The translations under genes and the position numbers were made by a program. A stretch of 64,000 nucleotides of DNA from Isoetes taiwanensis (taxonomy: Eukaryota; Streptophyta; Lycopodiopsida; Isoetales; Isoetaceae), in the NCBI GenBank assembly GCA_021234155.1, contig JAJEKV010000008.1:17210006-17274005 (forward strand), read 5' to 3'. How positions within the stretch are numbered: the stretch's first letter is position 1; each line of letters starts with the position of its first letter. The notes below the pieces were generated by a model. The model did no database searches. It was not told the origin of the DNA and saw only the letters and a list, made by a program, of their open reading frames with translations. This document shows positions 22,790-34,854 of the stretch, one piece after another.

Positions 22790-24165
22790 CCGAAAGATAG
22801 ACAACCATCAAGTCAAATCTACATAACGAAAGTGTCCAAAAAGATAAAGAATTAGTTACTTGGTAATAGGGTCAAACGGAACGACGCCGGCAGTGTGAGG
22901 ACCTCTCTGTCGGGTATGTCTTGAAGCTTTTAACCGTAGTTTAAACATGGTCATTTGATCGCATTCTCGTGTGTCAAGTTTGCTGGTGCAGTTCACAATC
23001 AAAAATAGAAATCTTTGTAAACCAATTAACCCCTAAGGGGTAGAACCTTTGAACCTGCTCAAGCTTCGAAAGTGGTTTGCTCGCCATCTTTATGCCTCTT
23101 CGGATTGAACTTCAACTCGACCGGAATGGCAGGTGCGTGGGGCCATGTCAATGCTAGTCTAGAGGAGGCATCCGTGAATCGGGGGGGTTTGAGAACCCCG
23201 GTCAGCGGGGCTATCTTCGATGGTGTCGATTCCTAAGGCTAATTCTGAAAGGAGGGAGTTTTTTGGAATAAATCCACCGATGTAGTGCTATCCGGGCCTT
23301 CATAGCAAGAGGAAGAGTAGGGTTAACAATACCGAGGGGTTTATCGTGGATTGTGGTTCTTCAACAAACTCTTTTTTGGTGCTGATGTCTCTCCCAAAGT
23401 AGCAATAGGTTTCACACTTTTTTTCTTGGCCACGGCTCTTAGCCAATTGGTGTCCATCACGAGGGCATTTTCTCGCCCGAATCCGCTTTCAAGGTACAAA
23501 ATGGAGGCTTTTGTCTCAGAGACAAACCATTTCGCATGCCGGTGAACCCTAGCAATATGTCTCTGCTTCCTTTATTCCCGACAAAGAGAGAGATTCATAG
23601 GATGGCAACAACCAGCCATAACCCTTAGCCGACATGGGGACGTTTCCCTCGGTGGTCGGCTTGTTCATTTTGTCATTACCATCGAGACGGGTCATAATTG
23701 CGCCCATTTCAAAATGTACCCGTGAACCGCAATGCTTGTGTGTCCTCACGTCGCATATGATAGCATCTTGCACATTGTTCTTCGCGGTTTTCCCACATTG
23801 CCACCACTATGCCAACTTGTTCAACGCCCCGTGTTTTTTCCAAATTCAAAACAGTACGTGTCCTTTCTCATGATCACCCTTAATGTGCGTATAGCCAGGT
23901 AATCTCAATACACCATTTCCTTTCATTGAAGGGGTTATAATACGGACGGCCTCGACATCCGGTCCTCAAACAGCAAGTGCCGTAAACAAAAGCCTGTGGT
24001 GAGTGCCCGGTAGGTCTGCATAATGTGGTGCAAACGGTGGTATAAACCATCAGAGAAAAACGCGACCACATCCCCGCCAAGCAACTAAAATAGCACTCCA
24101 CACTATCGCTGCCGCCATGTTGTGTGCAGCGCTTAAGCACGGCAAGAAAACAATTCCATCGCCAA
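22790..24165. other. No recognisable gene (inside insert)
   Basis: CpG-rich. Minus-strand frames at 23549-23773 and 23880-24140 could be further decayed coding sequence upstream of the 22782 segment, but no domain is recognised. Confidence 0.3.
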
Positions 24166-24167
24166 CA

Positions 24168-24425
24168 ACATCGCGGTCCGCGATCCTAGTGACCTACTAC
24201 ACTACTACTCATGAACATCGCAAGAAAGAAAATCTATGCTCAGCAAGACCAAGGTCACATCTTGTTGAGCAGCTACACTTATGAAGACCGCTATCAAGAA
24301 ATTACAAAACCTAGCAAGCAAGACCGCGGGCGCGATCTTGCCGAGCGCCTATACTTTATGAAAACAATAGAAGTTCTAGTAGGCAAGATCGGTAGCCATC
24401 TTGCCGAAATAATATGTTAGAAATT
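24168..24425. repeat. Three diverged ~75-bp tandem units
   Basis: Units start with (A/G)GCAAGAYC and include ATCTTG(C/T)(C/T)GAGC...CTATACTTTATGAA. They begin at about 24240, 24318 and 24380. A palindrome GATCGCGGTCCGCGATC-like word precedes them at 24168. Confidence 0.55.
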
Positions 24426-27400
24426 ACCTTCTCTCGAGGGAGTCCTTAGGTGCTATGGGATCGCGGGCAAGGGTGAGTAATGAAATTCGAAGTCCTTTTG
24501 GAGAGGCTCGAGAAGGCGCCGGAGGGCGAGGCGCTTAGGCCGAAAAGAAATCGCGAGTTGAAATTTGTTTTTAAATGTTCCGAAGTTTCACTTATAGAAC
24601 GCGTCAAATTAATTGCCCGCCATCATAATGGCGCTGAAGAATCGTATGCCATAATGGCGCCGCACGGCCTAATAATTACCGCCGCCCGCCGATTTATTCC
24701 CCGACATAAAATGCGGTCGCAGGGTATACCCGGGTCCGGTGTTGGCAAGTAATCCGCATAAAAGGTCTTTATCAACTTGACGCCCGCTGCTCAAATTCGG
24801 GCCGTAATTTCGACCCGACACATTATGCCCATAAATGCCCCAAAAGAAACCTAAGTTTTTTGACGACAAAGGATCAGAAAATTGAATTCGAGAACAAACC
24901 TTTAAAGTGAAAGCGGAAAAGCCAATTCAAATTTCATTGTTTTGCAAGATCTTCGAGACGCCGAGTCGCTTTAAGCCGGGCTGTTCGCAAGGATTTGCTG
25001 CAGAATTCCGTGATCCATTGAAGGCGCCGACGAGGGCCGATAATCCGGCTGTAATCCGCCACTACACATTTGGAATTCTTCAACCGCATCGAATTCGTGG
25101 TTTCGCGCTTAGGTAAAAGGCCTATTCTCGATGCATATCCCTCAATCAAGTGAACTCAATGTTTATGTTGCAATCAATTTCAATTATAACTACAACCTCC
25201 GAAGTCTCCGCACTAACATCACTATGTATTGCATGGATTGATAAGATACCTCCCGATACTTTGTTGCAACTATGTAAAAATAGATGTTCTGGGCAAACAT
25301 GTGCACTCGGGTGTGTTTATTATACAATGTAAACGTGTTTCAAGTATATGCTTTTCTCCATGTGGATGATACAAAACACCGCTTTTTCTCTCGACGGTCC
25401 TTGGCTAAAGTTGACGCTGAAGCCACCGTGATTCTCGGAGGAGGTATGAGTAATGCTTTAGTCCGTAAGTCAATCGCTTAACTTTTGTGCTCGACGAGAT
25501 CGCTGGTCGCAGGCTTACCTTCAACTATCTACACTTGCTATTGACCAAAGAACTCCCAAATATCGATAACTTTGAGTTGAAACCACTAGCTAGCCTCAAA
25601 TGTGATTTGCACGAAGTTCTTATCGAAACAAATAGTGTGAATGTTTGCAAAAGCGCCACCGCTTCTTGCCCATGCTCGATAAGATCGCGGTGGCGAAAGT
25701 CCCCGACCATTTTTATTTTTCAGTTGCTATTTTTGTAGTACTTTATGATCACGTTGCTTTTTACTTACGAGGATCGCTACAGCTTATTCACTTAATTCTT
25801 GTTTGCGTGGATGGCGATGTAATTCCGCCATATATCCGGGGAAAAAGGTGGCGTATGAAGAGTCCACAATTTCGAAAAGCCATCACAATTCCGACCGTCC
25901 CCGGAGGGTATGGTTGTTGTTTCAATTGTGAATGTTTTGATGGACAGTTGTCGCTACCAATTCCTAAATGGAAATAGAAAAAAATGGGTGAAGCCGGGGG
26001 GACTTTTGTTGTGGTACAAGAAGGACATTGCTGCTCAACTTGATAGACAGGAGGAAGCTTGCACCCCACCAGTCGATAAAACGCATAGACCGGGGGTGAC
26101 AGAGGGAATGAGGGGTTAGCCAAAGAATGAGACGAATCATGTGCAAGGGCTTTCTAGAGATGAGTTAGTTGAGAAGGCGCGCACACTCATGCATGAATGC
26201 CGCCACATGGCTTATGCCTATGGTGTTATCGCTTTTGCCGATCCAAACCATGCCGTGTCCGGACGCGGAAGTTAGGGGAAGGATCGATAGCTACTACTAT
26301 CATGAGCATTTTTCCAATGGCTGAAAAGATCTCTATGCGCCGCCGCCCTGTGCAAAAATGCCCCAACCGCATGACCTTGTGAGATGGCCCATAGCCCTCG
26401 TGCTCGCTGATAACATTCCGCTTTCTACTCTTGTGGTTAAGCGTGAAGGAGAAGGATGTGGAGAATGAACCTTACTCCATTAGACCCGAAATTGGCATCA
26501 CCAAAAAGAGACCTTTACAAAGATGGTCAATCTGGAGACCCGTGACACGCCCAAAGACAGACTAAATGTGAAAGAAAAACTAGTGTCGAGGCTATTCTAG
26601 ACTTCAGGTCATCAATCAGTTTGCATGAAACGATGCCGTGCAAATTTTACATCCCAGAGATAGCTTGCATGAGAACCTTTTACCGAACATGAAGTCCCTG
26701 AGTTAATAACCTTTGCATATAACATGCTAGATCTTTGCTCCTCGAATGGTGTAGTCCGCAAACCGATGTTGAATAACAAATGTGTGTGCGTGGAAAGCAT
26801 GGCATAAAGCCTATGGTATTCCCATTTCCACTTTTACAAGTGGAAGAAGCTTTCAATGACGGGCCGTAATTCCGAAAGCACTAAATACCGGGTCTAAGAA
26901 GCCAAGGTCTCATACTTTGGTCGGCAATGCCGGGCTATCCATGTTCATAGATGAAAACGCGAGACGATGCCACACCGCCGAAAAATTACGAAGCCAGGGT
27001 AGCGTATAAAATGTTAAGAGGCTACCTTCAGCCTTGACTAAGAAGGATATACACCAAGAAGTAGATATTACCGTTACATGAGATGACCTAAGCATATTTT
27101 CTCCTTCGTCCTTTCATCTGCTTGGAAAGAGAATCATTCAGAGGTAGCAATAGCTAAGAGGATAGCATTTTCCAAGTGTAACACCACGTATTGTCATAAA
27201 GGAAAAGCTTCCTAAGACCGTAGATCCAAACGAAAGAAGGGTACTTGCAATAGAGAGAAAATCGATATGAAGGCTCAGATTTCATGCAGAGCCTTTATCG
27301 GTCCTCGAGAGCTTTGTCGCGATAGATCTCCCCGAGCACGCTTTTAACCATTATACATGATAAGATGGATCAGAATAAGACCATGGTCCCTCGCCTAGAG

Positions 27401-28930
27401 AAGCTAGCAAAGTCTCAGATGGAGGGTGAACGACCAAGGTCAAGCAGTTACAGTGCTCTCATGCACGGCCATGGTATAGGTGCCTTGGGCCACTTCTCAT
27501 CGACCTCCGCCCGATGATTCTAATTTTCATGTGGGATCCTTGAATCATACCTTGAAGACACCGGAGAATAAATGAGGATAATTGGGGCCATTTGAGAGAT
27601 ACAGATCGTCTCAAAGCAAAAAGTGTGCAGCAATTTTAAACACAGATAACCTTAGGACAAAATGATGAATGGCAAGAGAAATAATATTATGCCTCCTATC
27701 AAAGGCCCCATGGTAGCAAACAAGTTGCCTAGGAGGTTTTACTTGCAGCTAGATAATAGCTCAGTCAGAATAAGAATAGATATCTTTTTCTCTTACTTGT
27801 CATACTTGGTTTGGTTAGTCAGTCTTTGATCAAGTGCAAATTGATTCATGATGGTTGGACACACCCACGATGACATAGATGCCCTATTTGGAAACTACTC
27901 TTACTCTAATGAGAAGATCAGATGCATTGACTATTCCGGAGTTATGCAACTCTTCAGCAAGTAGTTCAAAGGCTCCTTCACCTTACCTTGTGACAGAGGT
28001 TCCCGATTGGAAGGAATTCGTGAAAGGTTTTATCCCCCGATAAGAAGGACCGCTTATGTGGTCACTTGGAACCTCTACTCTTCAAGTTTTGTATGAAGGA
28101 TGGATGGCCACTAATGTTCTACAAGATGAGGCTGTGGGCATAGGGAGGGCTCTAAAAGGGAATCGTAATGTGGAAGGAGGATGCCCAAGGTTTACCTATG
28201 ATTCCGAGAGGGTCACCTAAGGTCCCGCACCATATGGGAGCTTGAAAGATATAGGTGCATTAAGAGCTTCTATTGCCAAGTACATGATGCACCGGGCAGC
28301 TATTTCTAGAGTCGGGCGATAAGTCATGGTCCAACACATATATGAATGAAGTTATTGACTCACTGTCCACCTTGTCATGAAGTGCTTGGTGACGGTAGCC
28401 CTAGAGTCCTGTCATTCAGATTTCGCCCAAAGACTGTGCAAAGTGCATTGGAAGAACTCTCGAAAAGAGTGTTTGTGGATGAGCACATTGAAGCATCTCA
28501 TTACGTTGGACCTTTCTGGTAGACCCAAGAACCCAGCTTGAAATATTCGACCCCTACCAAGATGTCAAGAAAGGAATGCTCTTGCTAATCAGACCACATG
28601 ATAACGCCTCGACATGGATGGCTTTTGCCGAAGAGGACCCAATAGAGGACCCTAATCTCCCACATTACGAAGAGGTGTTTGTCTCTTTGGTTTGAACTCG
28701 CTGCGAAGTAAGGGAACCTCATATGCAATGCAAGATAGGGATTGCTAGAGCAAGAATTGAGACCCAATCCTAATGACCCGCCACGCTACCAACCTTTGAA
28801 AACAATAGACTATGGTTGGGCCGTGAGAGACCAGGCCATTGTCGGGTGGTGATCCCTGTAGTGTTCGCCTCTTGCAAGAATTAGTGGCTAAAGAAGCTAA
28901 GGACGATGATGAGAACTCTTGAGGTATGCA
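24426..28930. other. ORF-poor interior of the insert
   Basis: No frame longer than about 110 codons and none recognised. CpG dinucleotides are frequent up to about 26500. From 27360 a frame opens with MDQNKTMVPRLEKLAKSQMEGERPR, and later out-of-frame pieces (ALEELSKRVFVDEHIEASHYVGPFW near 28450; RYQPLKTIDYGWAVRDQAIVG near 28790) look like decayed coding sequence on the plus strand. I cannot assign them. Confidence 0.35.
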
Positions 28931-28934
28931 ATGC

Positions 28935-29345
28935 TTTTACATAATTACTATATCATTCATAACATGAAAGTTACAATAGACTAGTTATTATTCATTACGC
29001 CCGCGTTTTTCATCTCAACACAAGAGCTCTTTACACTATACAATGCTAAACAGTGATTCATTCATCTTCGATCCTCAGTAGTGATCCCCGATATCTCATA
29101 GCTCATTCGCCGTGAAGCCAAATCAGATGGATCATTACACTAATTGACGCAGGGCAATGAATCGGCCAAAGCTTTTCTTCGCAGATAGGGATCAAGAAGA
29201 AGATGCCTGCCTAGGCAACCAACAAGATCGAGTGGCTCATTGAGCACTTGATCGCCTCGATGTGGTGAACTCGATGAAGGCTAAAAATCCATGGGAGAAG
29301 AGTGAACTTTAGCCCCGGTGAGAAGCTTTTATAGTGAAGTAGAAT
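28935..29345 (-). pseudogene. Small tandem paralog A, decayed
   Basis: A minus-strand unit with a TATA-like box (CTATAAAAGC, about 29328) and an ATG at 29292. It is followed almost at once by a stop. The body is closely similar to paralog B at 29570-30010 (shared CTCATTGAGCACTTGATCGC and GATCCCCGATATCTCATAG). See the intact relative at 41989-42282. Function unknown. Confidence 0.55.
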
Positions 29346-29569
29346 GATTGAGGTGAATTATTGGGCTTGACTTCGCCCATTATTGCTCGTATAAGACCGC
29401 TTGTATAAATACAAGTATAATACATCTTCGTGATGGATATATGTATGCTTTTAAAACGCATTGCTTGAGTAATTCAGGTGTGGTTGAAATTAGGAACCGC
29501 TTGCTGGCTGAATCCAAATGCAAAGAATTGCTTGCTAAAGAGGTATCCGAGGATGGAGATGAAACTTGA

Positions 29570-30015
29570 GTCTTACAGTACATTAAAGCATTTCACAATA
29601 TACTATTTATTATCCATAACCTCACTACAATAGACTATTTATTATTCATTACGCCTTGCATTTTTTCATCTTAACACAAGAGCTCTTACACTATAAACAT
29701 GATGAACGATTCATTCATCTTCATGTCTCAGTAGTAGTGATCCCCGATATCTCATAGCTCATGCGCGTGAAGCCAAATCAGATCGATCGTCACACCTAAT
29801 GGACGCGAATGGCAGCGGATCTCGGCCGCCAAAAGCTTTTCTTCGCAGTAGGGATCAAGAAGAAGATGCCCGCCTAGGCGCCCAACAAGATCGAGAGTGG
29901 CTCATTGAGCACTTGATCGCCTCGATGTGGTGAACTCGGATGAAGGCGAAAAATCCATGGGAGATGAATGAACTTTAGCAATCAAGTGAGAAGTTTTTAT
30001 ATCGAGGTAGAATTA
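29570..30015 (-). pseudogene. Small tandem paralog B, decayed
   Basis: Second unit of the array, with a TATA-like box at about 29998 and an ATG near 29959. The frame starts MDFSPSSEF but stops after about 18 codons. In another frame HIEAIKCSMSHS aligns with HIRSFKCYLSYN of the intact relative at 41989. Units A and B are about 650 bp apart, consistent with tandem duplication. Confidence 0.55.
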
Positions 30016-30281
30016 TTGGGGTGGACTTTACCCCAATTATTGCTCGTGTATAAGACCAAGTATACATACAAGTATAATACATCTTTCGTATGGATATGTT
30101 TTGTGGATTCATGATGGTAGAAGTTTTTGTGCTTTAGTAATTCAAGTGTGATTGAAAAAGCTTGCATATAGTGGAAGTCAAGAGCACAACCCTACACTAC
30201 ACTCGTGTATGATACATCAAACAATATTCATTGTGCTATTACATCCTTACATAGTTTATAGGTGCTCATATCATTATTATA

Positions 30282-30570
30282 TCATAAACAGATACAATGG
30301 TCATCAATCGATAACATTGATTCACTCATCATCAACATCAAAGCTCGTGGATGCCATTCAAATTTCATAGATCTCCGATCGGAAGCCAAAATGTGGACTT
30401 TAACACGAGTGAGCTTCCCCGCAGTACCAGCGTGACCATCAGCCTTAGATTGGAGCCATGGATCAAGATTAACACCATTTCTTGGCGATTCATTCAGATC
30501 GCTGTAGCTCAAGTAGCACTTGAAAGATCGGATGTGTTCGGACGAGGCATCGAGGAAGCCATGGGAGATG
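30282..30570 (-). pseudogene. Small tandem paralog C, near-intact but shifted
   Basis: Third unit. It has a TATA-like box (CACTATAAAAAAAGC, about 30600-30614), then ATGGCTTCCTCG. After a frameshift it reads YSDLNESPRNGVNLDPWLQSK and KLTRVKVHILASDRRSMKFEW, about 80% alike to the product of 41989-42282 over the first half. The homology with the 41.7-42.3 kb copy extends upstream through the promoter to the element end at 30847. Product unknown: small, no signal peptide. Confidence 0.65.
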
Positions 30571-30847
30571 AATGATCTCTACCCCCGAAGTCGAAATGCT
30601 TTTTTTATAGTGAAGTGAAAATTATTGATGTGAATTATTGGTGTAGAATGTACGGCCATTATTGGGCTTCTACAAGTATCATGTACACGTGCAAGTATAA
30701 CACATAATTTGTATGTATATGTGTATGTTAATTACCTCATGTTTGTTGGGCTCGAGAACTAGGTGAAAGTATTCGTGCTTGAGCAAATAAGGTGTGCTGA
30801 AAATTCTCAAAATTGGGTTATTTTATCCAATTAATGAAATCATGCTT

Positions 30848-31340
30848 ATAATGGATATGGTGGTCGGGCATTGGGGTCCGTTTGTTCTTCAGCTTGCTTC
30901 ACCTCTTCTTCTTCGACCCCTTCCTCCACCTCTTGTTGCTGCAGTTCTTCCTCCTCCGGTTTGTCTGATTGTGGTTCTCTGACAACTATGCTCCCTTTCG
31001 GCCGATCTTCGCGCCTCTTTGTGCGCTTCTCCTTTGCCTGCCTCTTCTCCTTCTATTCGATCACTTTCTCCTTGCCCTTCATTTTCTTTCGCACTGTTTA
31101 CTCTTATTGGCGCTCCTCCCTCTGATGTTGTGATTGCTCCTGCTGGTCCTCACCTTCAGAAGGGGGTTCCACAATATCCGTTTCTCCCGAGCCTCGCAAC
31201 GATTCACTTGAAGTGCTAGGCGGCTCCTCCGCCATGGAGCGATATGACTCATCAGATGAGCTTGAGTCGCTAGGTTCGTCGCCTGGCCTAGGCCGCAGGA
31301 CCTCAGGAATTTGCTTGCCTTGTTTGGTTTCGCTCTTCAT
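30848..31340 (-). pseudogene. Histone H3-like gene, 5' half (acidic then basic N-terminal extension)
   Basis: Starts MKSETKQGKQIPEVLRPRPG, then a Ser/Asp/Glu-rich acidic tract (DSSSSDESY... SEGEDQQEQ), then after a stop or shift a Lys/Glu-rich tract. The nucleotide order matches the copy at 44960-45500 (GGAGAAGCG-ACAAAGAGGC, AGAACCACAA-CGGA, GAGGAGGA). The segment ends CACCATATCCA at the insert border; the continuation is 19848-19348. Together the two halves would give a protein of about 330 residues, more than twice a normal H3, because of this extension. Whether the extension was ever joined to the fold by splicing is inferred from order and from the other copy. Confidence 0.6.
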
Positions 31341-31344
31341 TGAT

Positions 31345-32100
31345 ACGGTGCTTCTGATTTAGTTGTGCGGCTGCAGTAGTGCAGGGCAGAGTGCTTGGAT
31401 TGAGCGTTTCAAGAGCTGCGCTAATAAGCTAGCCATATTTGATAAGAAACCTGATGATAGAAAATAATTTCTAATTCCAAACGTCAATATTTTGAAATTT
31501 TTTGGCGGAAGAACTCCTTGCTTCCCAGTAAGCACCGTTGAGATACTTGGTCTGTTGAGAGGCTTTTCCTAAATCATTCTTCACGTGCAACCATTACCAT
31601 TCTCCAACCATAATGAACTTGCTCGCATCTCCATTTTCTTATGACATCAAAGTCTTTCTAGTTCACGTGAAGACCATCAAAGAACCCCTTGCAAGCAAGC
31701 AAGCACTAGTGAGCTAATGGCCCATTGAGAGGCTTTCAATACGCTTGTTCTAGTTCATTCTTCATGTTTTCCCATTGAGATAGCCGGTTTGAATGCGCAA
31801 GAGAGCTCTAAACGACAAACTCAATTTTCCAGATGCAGTGATGGTGCATCTGAAATTTTTGCCGGATACGATGCCATCTCACCCCATTTGAGTTCTATAG
31901 AAGCAATGGGAATGGCAAATCTCGTAGTTGAGATTGCCATGTGGCACAGGAACTCCGGTAAAAGACCCCTAATGGAGATGCCCTAAAGCTATTCTATTCA
32001 TTTTAGAACATCACTTCAGGAGTTTGCCAAACTTCACCATTGAGGATCAACCTTCTCCACAAAAAATGGATTGGTCTCCACGGACCAGCACCTTCACAGT
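31345..32100. other. No recognisable gene
   Basis: Intergenic between the histone-like gene and the vicilin-like gene. No motif seen. Confidence 0.35.
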
Positions 32101-32124
32101 TCACAGCCGTTGAACATCGCTGCT

Positions 32125-32180
32125 CAGACATGCAGCAACTATGGTGACATTTAAAATGGGGATCTGTGGCATGCAAAGTA
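32125..32180 (+). promoter_or_regulatory. Candidate RY motifs upstream of the vicilin-like gene
   Basis: CATGCA occurs at 32130-32135 and 32170-32175, 91 and 51 bp before the start codon. RY (CATGCA) elements bind B3-domain factors and are typical of seed or spore storage protein promoters. With a TTTAAAAT box between them this is suggestive only; short motifs occur by chance. Confidence 0.3.
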
Positions 32181-32220
32181 CACTAGAGCTTCAGCTCATT
32201 TTGGGTGTGATTAATCTAGA

Positions 32221-33986
32221 ATGGAGAAGTCAGCCATGGCAGGGAGGTTGGCGCCATTTGTCTTCATCTTCGCCTTTACACTTTTTCAAGGATCGCTGGG
32301 TCTGGCAAGTAATCAGACTACCAGTCACTTCATTTTGGAAGAGCCTTTCCAAGCTATCAAGACAAACTCTGGTCAAATTAGGGTTTACAATTCTGGCGAT
32401 GGCCTTTTGTTTCCAAGGTTCATGCTTGCCGTTTTATGCATGAAACCTGCTACTTTGCTTCTTCCCCAATACTTGTCTGCAAAGAGCACGTTTCTGGTAA
32501 CACAAGGTAAGTATACTAACTTCTTATATGGTAATTATTTGGTTTCGGTAATATTCCATTTAGTTGACCTTACTATTTGTAACCAGGTAATGCTACACTG
32601 GCGTTTGTAAAAGAAAGTGAGGAAGTTAGAATCAACATGAATGTGGGGGATGCTTTTGCGGCCCCTGAAGGAACTATTTTCTTTTACATTTTAAACAAAA
32701 ATGAGGGAAGTTCTCTTGAAGTAGTTTGGTTGATGGACAGTACAAACAGTCCTCAGGCTCTTGCTGCTCAGGTCTTTTTTAATTTCTAAATCTGGTTTCT
32801 GTTATGCTGAATTTGCTCTATTTGAATATAGTGTTCTTTATACAGGGCTTCCTTGTTGGAGCAAAGACTCTTTTGTATGGATTTGACCTAGAAGTCTTGG
32901 CCGCTGCATTCAAGGTCTGGCTTTATGGTGCAATGAGTTTCTTGATTGCCATTAACTTAGTGTAAATGTGAAGCAATTTATAACTTTGTTCTTTTGGATT
33001 TGCAGGTATCAAGAGAAGAAATGGCTAACTTACTGAGTGCTGAGACCATGGGACCTATTATCAGTATTTCAACAAGTGGTTTTCAAGCATTGAACAGCTC
33101 TCTTCCCCGTGTACCTAGTTGGGAGGATTTGATGATGTTTGAGAACAAGCAAAAGAAGGAGAAGAAAGAAAAGCCCAAGGACAAGAAAGAGAAGGAAAAG
33201 AAGGAGAAGAAAGAAAAGCCCAAGCACAAGAAAGAGAAGCCTAAGGCCCCAGAAGCTTATAATATTTTCAATAAAAAATCCTTTGAGAATCAGTACGGTT
33301 GGATGGGCGAAGGAAAGCAAGTTTTGCAAGACACCAATGTTGGTCTCTTTGGAGTCAATTTAGAGCCTGTAAGATTATATCTTCTGGAGTCCTTTACTTT
33401 ATCATTATCATCTAATCTTGCAAAGTCTTTTATCAAATTTTCTGACATTCTTGTCCACTTGTAATTGTTGCAGGCAGCTATGTTGATACCTCACTGGAAT
33501 CCCGATTCTATGGAAGTTTCTATAGTGGTAAACGGATCAGGTATTTTAGAGATATCATATCCTAATGGAACCAATGCCCTAACCACTAGGGTAAAAGCTG
33601 GAAGCATATTTCTGGTTCCTAGGTTTTTTCCTGTAGTTCAAATTGCTGGCGACAGCTCTGAATTCAAATTTATTGGCTTCACCATGTCCTCTGAAACTTT
33701 GAGCAAGCAACATGGCACACAATTTTTAGCAGGTAAATATGGTAGAAAAATATGGTGGAATGCAAAGTTTTTACTCAAAAGGCTTTTGCTTTTGAAACTA
33801 AGATTCATTTTGTGCGGTTATACAGGACTGAACTCAATATTGAAGACATTGAGCATTGAAAGTGTAGCTGCTTCGATGGGAATTCCAGAGTCCATAGTTA
33901 GGGTTTGGTTGGATGCTCAGCAGGGAAGTGTCATAGTGCCCGGTCCTGCCCATCCCGACCTTGCCTTTCTCTCAGAAATGAAATGA
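32221..33986 (+). CDS. Vicilin-like (7S) bicupin storage-type protein, six exons
   Basis: Exons 32221-32506, 32587-32771, 32846-32914, 33006-33368, 33474-33732 and 33826-33986 all have GT-AG borders and join into 440 codons without a break. Residues 6-27 are a hydrophobic signal peptide (MAGRLAPFVFIFAFTLFQG), implying the secretory or vacuolar route. The first cupin spans about residues 35-160 (GDAFAAPEGTIFFYILN). A Lys/Glu/Pro-rich linker (about 228-263) is followed by AYNIFNKKSFENQYGW. The second cupin covers about 295-415 (SIVVNGSGILEI, VKAGSIFLVPRFFPVVQIAG). The end GLNSILKTLSIESVAASMGIP matches the vicilin-like family (relatives of Arabidopsis At2g28490). Family members are storage or cell-wall-associated proteins, and metal-binding His residues are mostly lost here. 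It is intact and the best functional gene in the window. Confidence 0.9.
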
Positions 33987-33989
33987 AAT

Positions 33990-34850
33990 GAAGCCTTTTG
34001 AATTGTGAGTTTCAAGCATTCCTTTATCATGTGAAACGATTTGTTATGCAATTTGCATAGCCTAAGGCTGCCATGGTAATCCATACTCAAAATGCAATGT
34101 TTTTTTTTTCACTCAATGTCAAAGATTTTGGAAATAATTTTGCAAGAACTACTTGACAAGGTATCAATGTACAAGGTCCTCTTGAAATAACTAGGTGGTT
34201 GGGTGTAATATAGTAGAACAAGCGAGCGTTGATGAAAAAATTGAAGTAAAGTGAGTCATGAATATTTCAACTCTAAGGGCTGTTTCGAACAAGGATACTT
34301 CATAGCGCATGATTACTTGTGTTATCAGTATCACTAAATACGATAGACTTAAACATCACGCAATGTCCCGTCAAAGCCAACTTGGTCGTTACATTCTCAG
34401 TCGTCTCAAGGTCCGACTATTTTCTTCCAATTTCCAAGAAGCTTCATCATATTGTTGTTGAATGAGCTTTGGAGGGTCATGACCTTTGCTTTTTAGAACT
34501 ATAACCTTGCTTTTTCGACATAGGACACATGGTATTTATGTTGTTTCTCTTGAAGAATCGCTAGAAAACTGCAGCAAAAGGATACATCAGCTAGCAATTG
34601 GACTTGGAATAAAAGGAAATGAACATTTTGATGTTCTGTTTCTGATCTCGACACATCTTGAGCATCAAACTTAGAACCAGCCACGTTCTGCTAATGCCAA
34701 AGCACTTTCCTTCAGGATTTCGGCTCAGCATGCAATTGGATTCGAACACGCCACTGACTTTGACTACAATTCCTTAGCAAAGAAGTCAGATCTCTTTAAA
34801 TCAGTCCCTGAGAAGAAGAAGAATCAAGTAGTTGAGGCATTCAGATCTGC
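33990..34850. other. No recognisable gene
   Basis: 3' flank of the vicilin-like gene and upstream region of the carrier copy. Only short frames (34486-34684) without domains. Confidence 0.4.
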
Positions 34851-34854
34851 TGCA

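Larger units (their letters stand above)
19849..30847. mobile_element. ~11-kb insert with inverted termini, splitting the histone H3-like gene
   Basis: The left end reads inward GCATGAATTCATTAATTAGA (from 19851). The right end reads inward on the minus strand GCATGATTTCATTAATTGGA (from 30845). That is about 23 bp of inverted repeat with three mismatches. The flanks are two halves of one gene. The related copy at 45478-45560 reads continuously CACCATATCCA...CCAAGCCACTCAAGAAGG, and here CACCATATCCA stands right of 30847 and GCCTAAGCCACCC left of 19849 (minus sense). No clean target-site duplication is visible. The same terminal sequence occurs at 41714-41740 followed by a homologous internal gene. 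Contents are a decayed minus-strand protein gene, a tandem repeat and three small paralogous genes. No known transposase is recognised. Confidence 0.65.

Noticed and set aside
19849-30847. Integrated giant-virus segment (because of the nearby histone gene)
   Set aside because: No capsid, polymerase, ATPase or other viral hallmark was recognised, and the histone-like gene lies outside the insert as its target.
33069-33329. Minus-strand hydrophobic Leu-rich frame
   Set aside because: Antisense of the Lys-rich linker of the vicilin-like exon 4.
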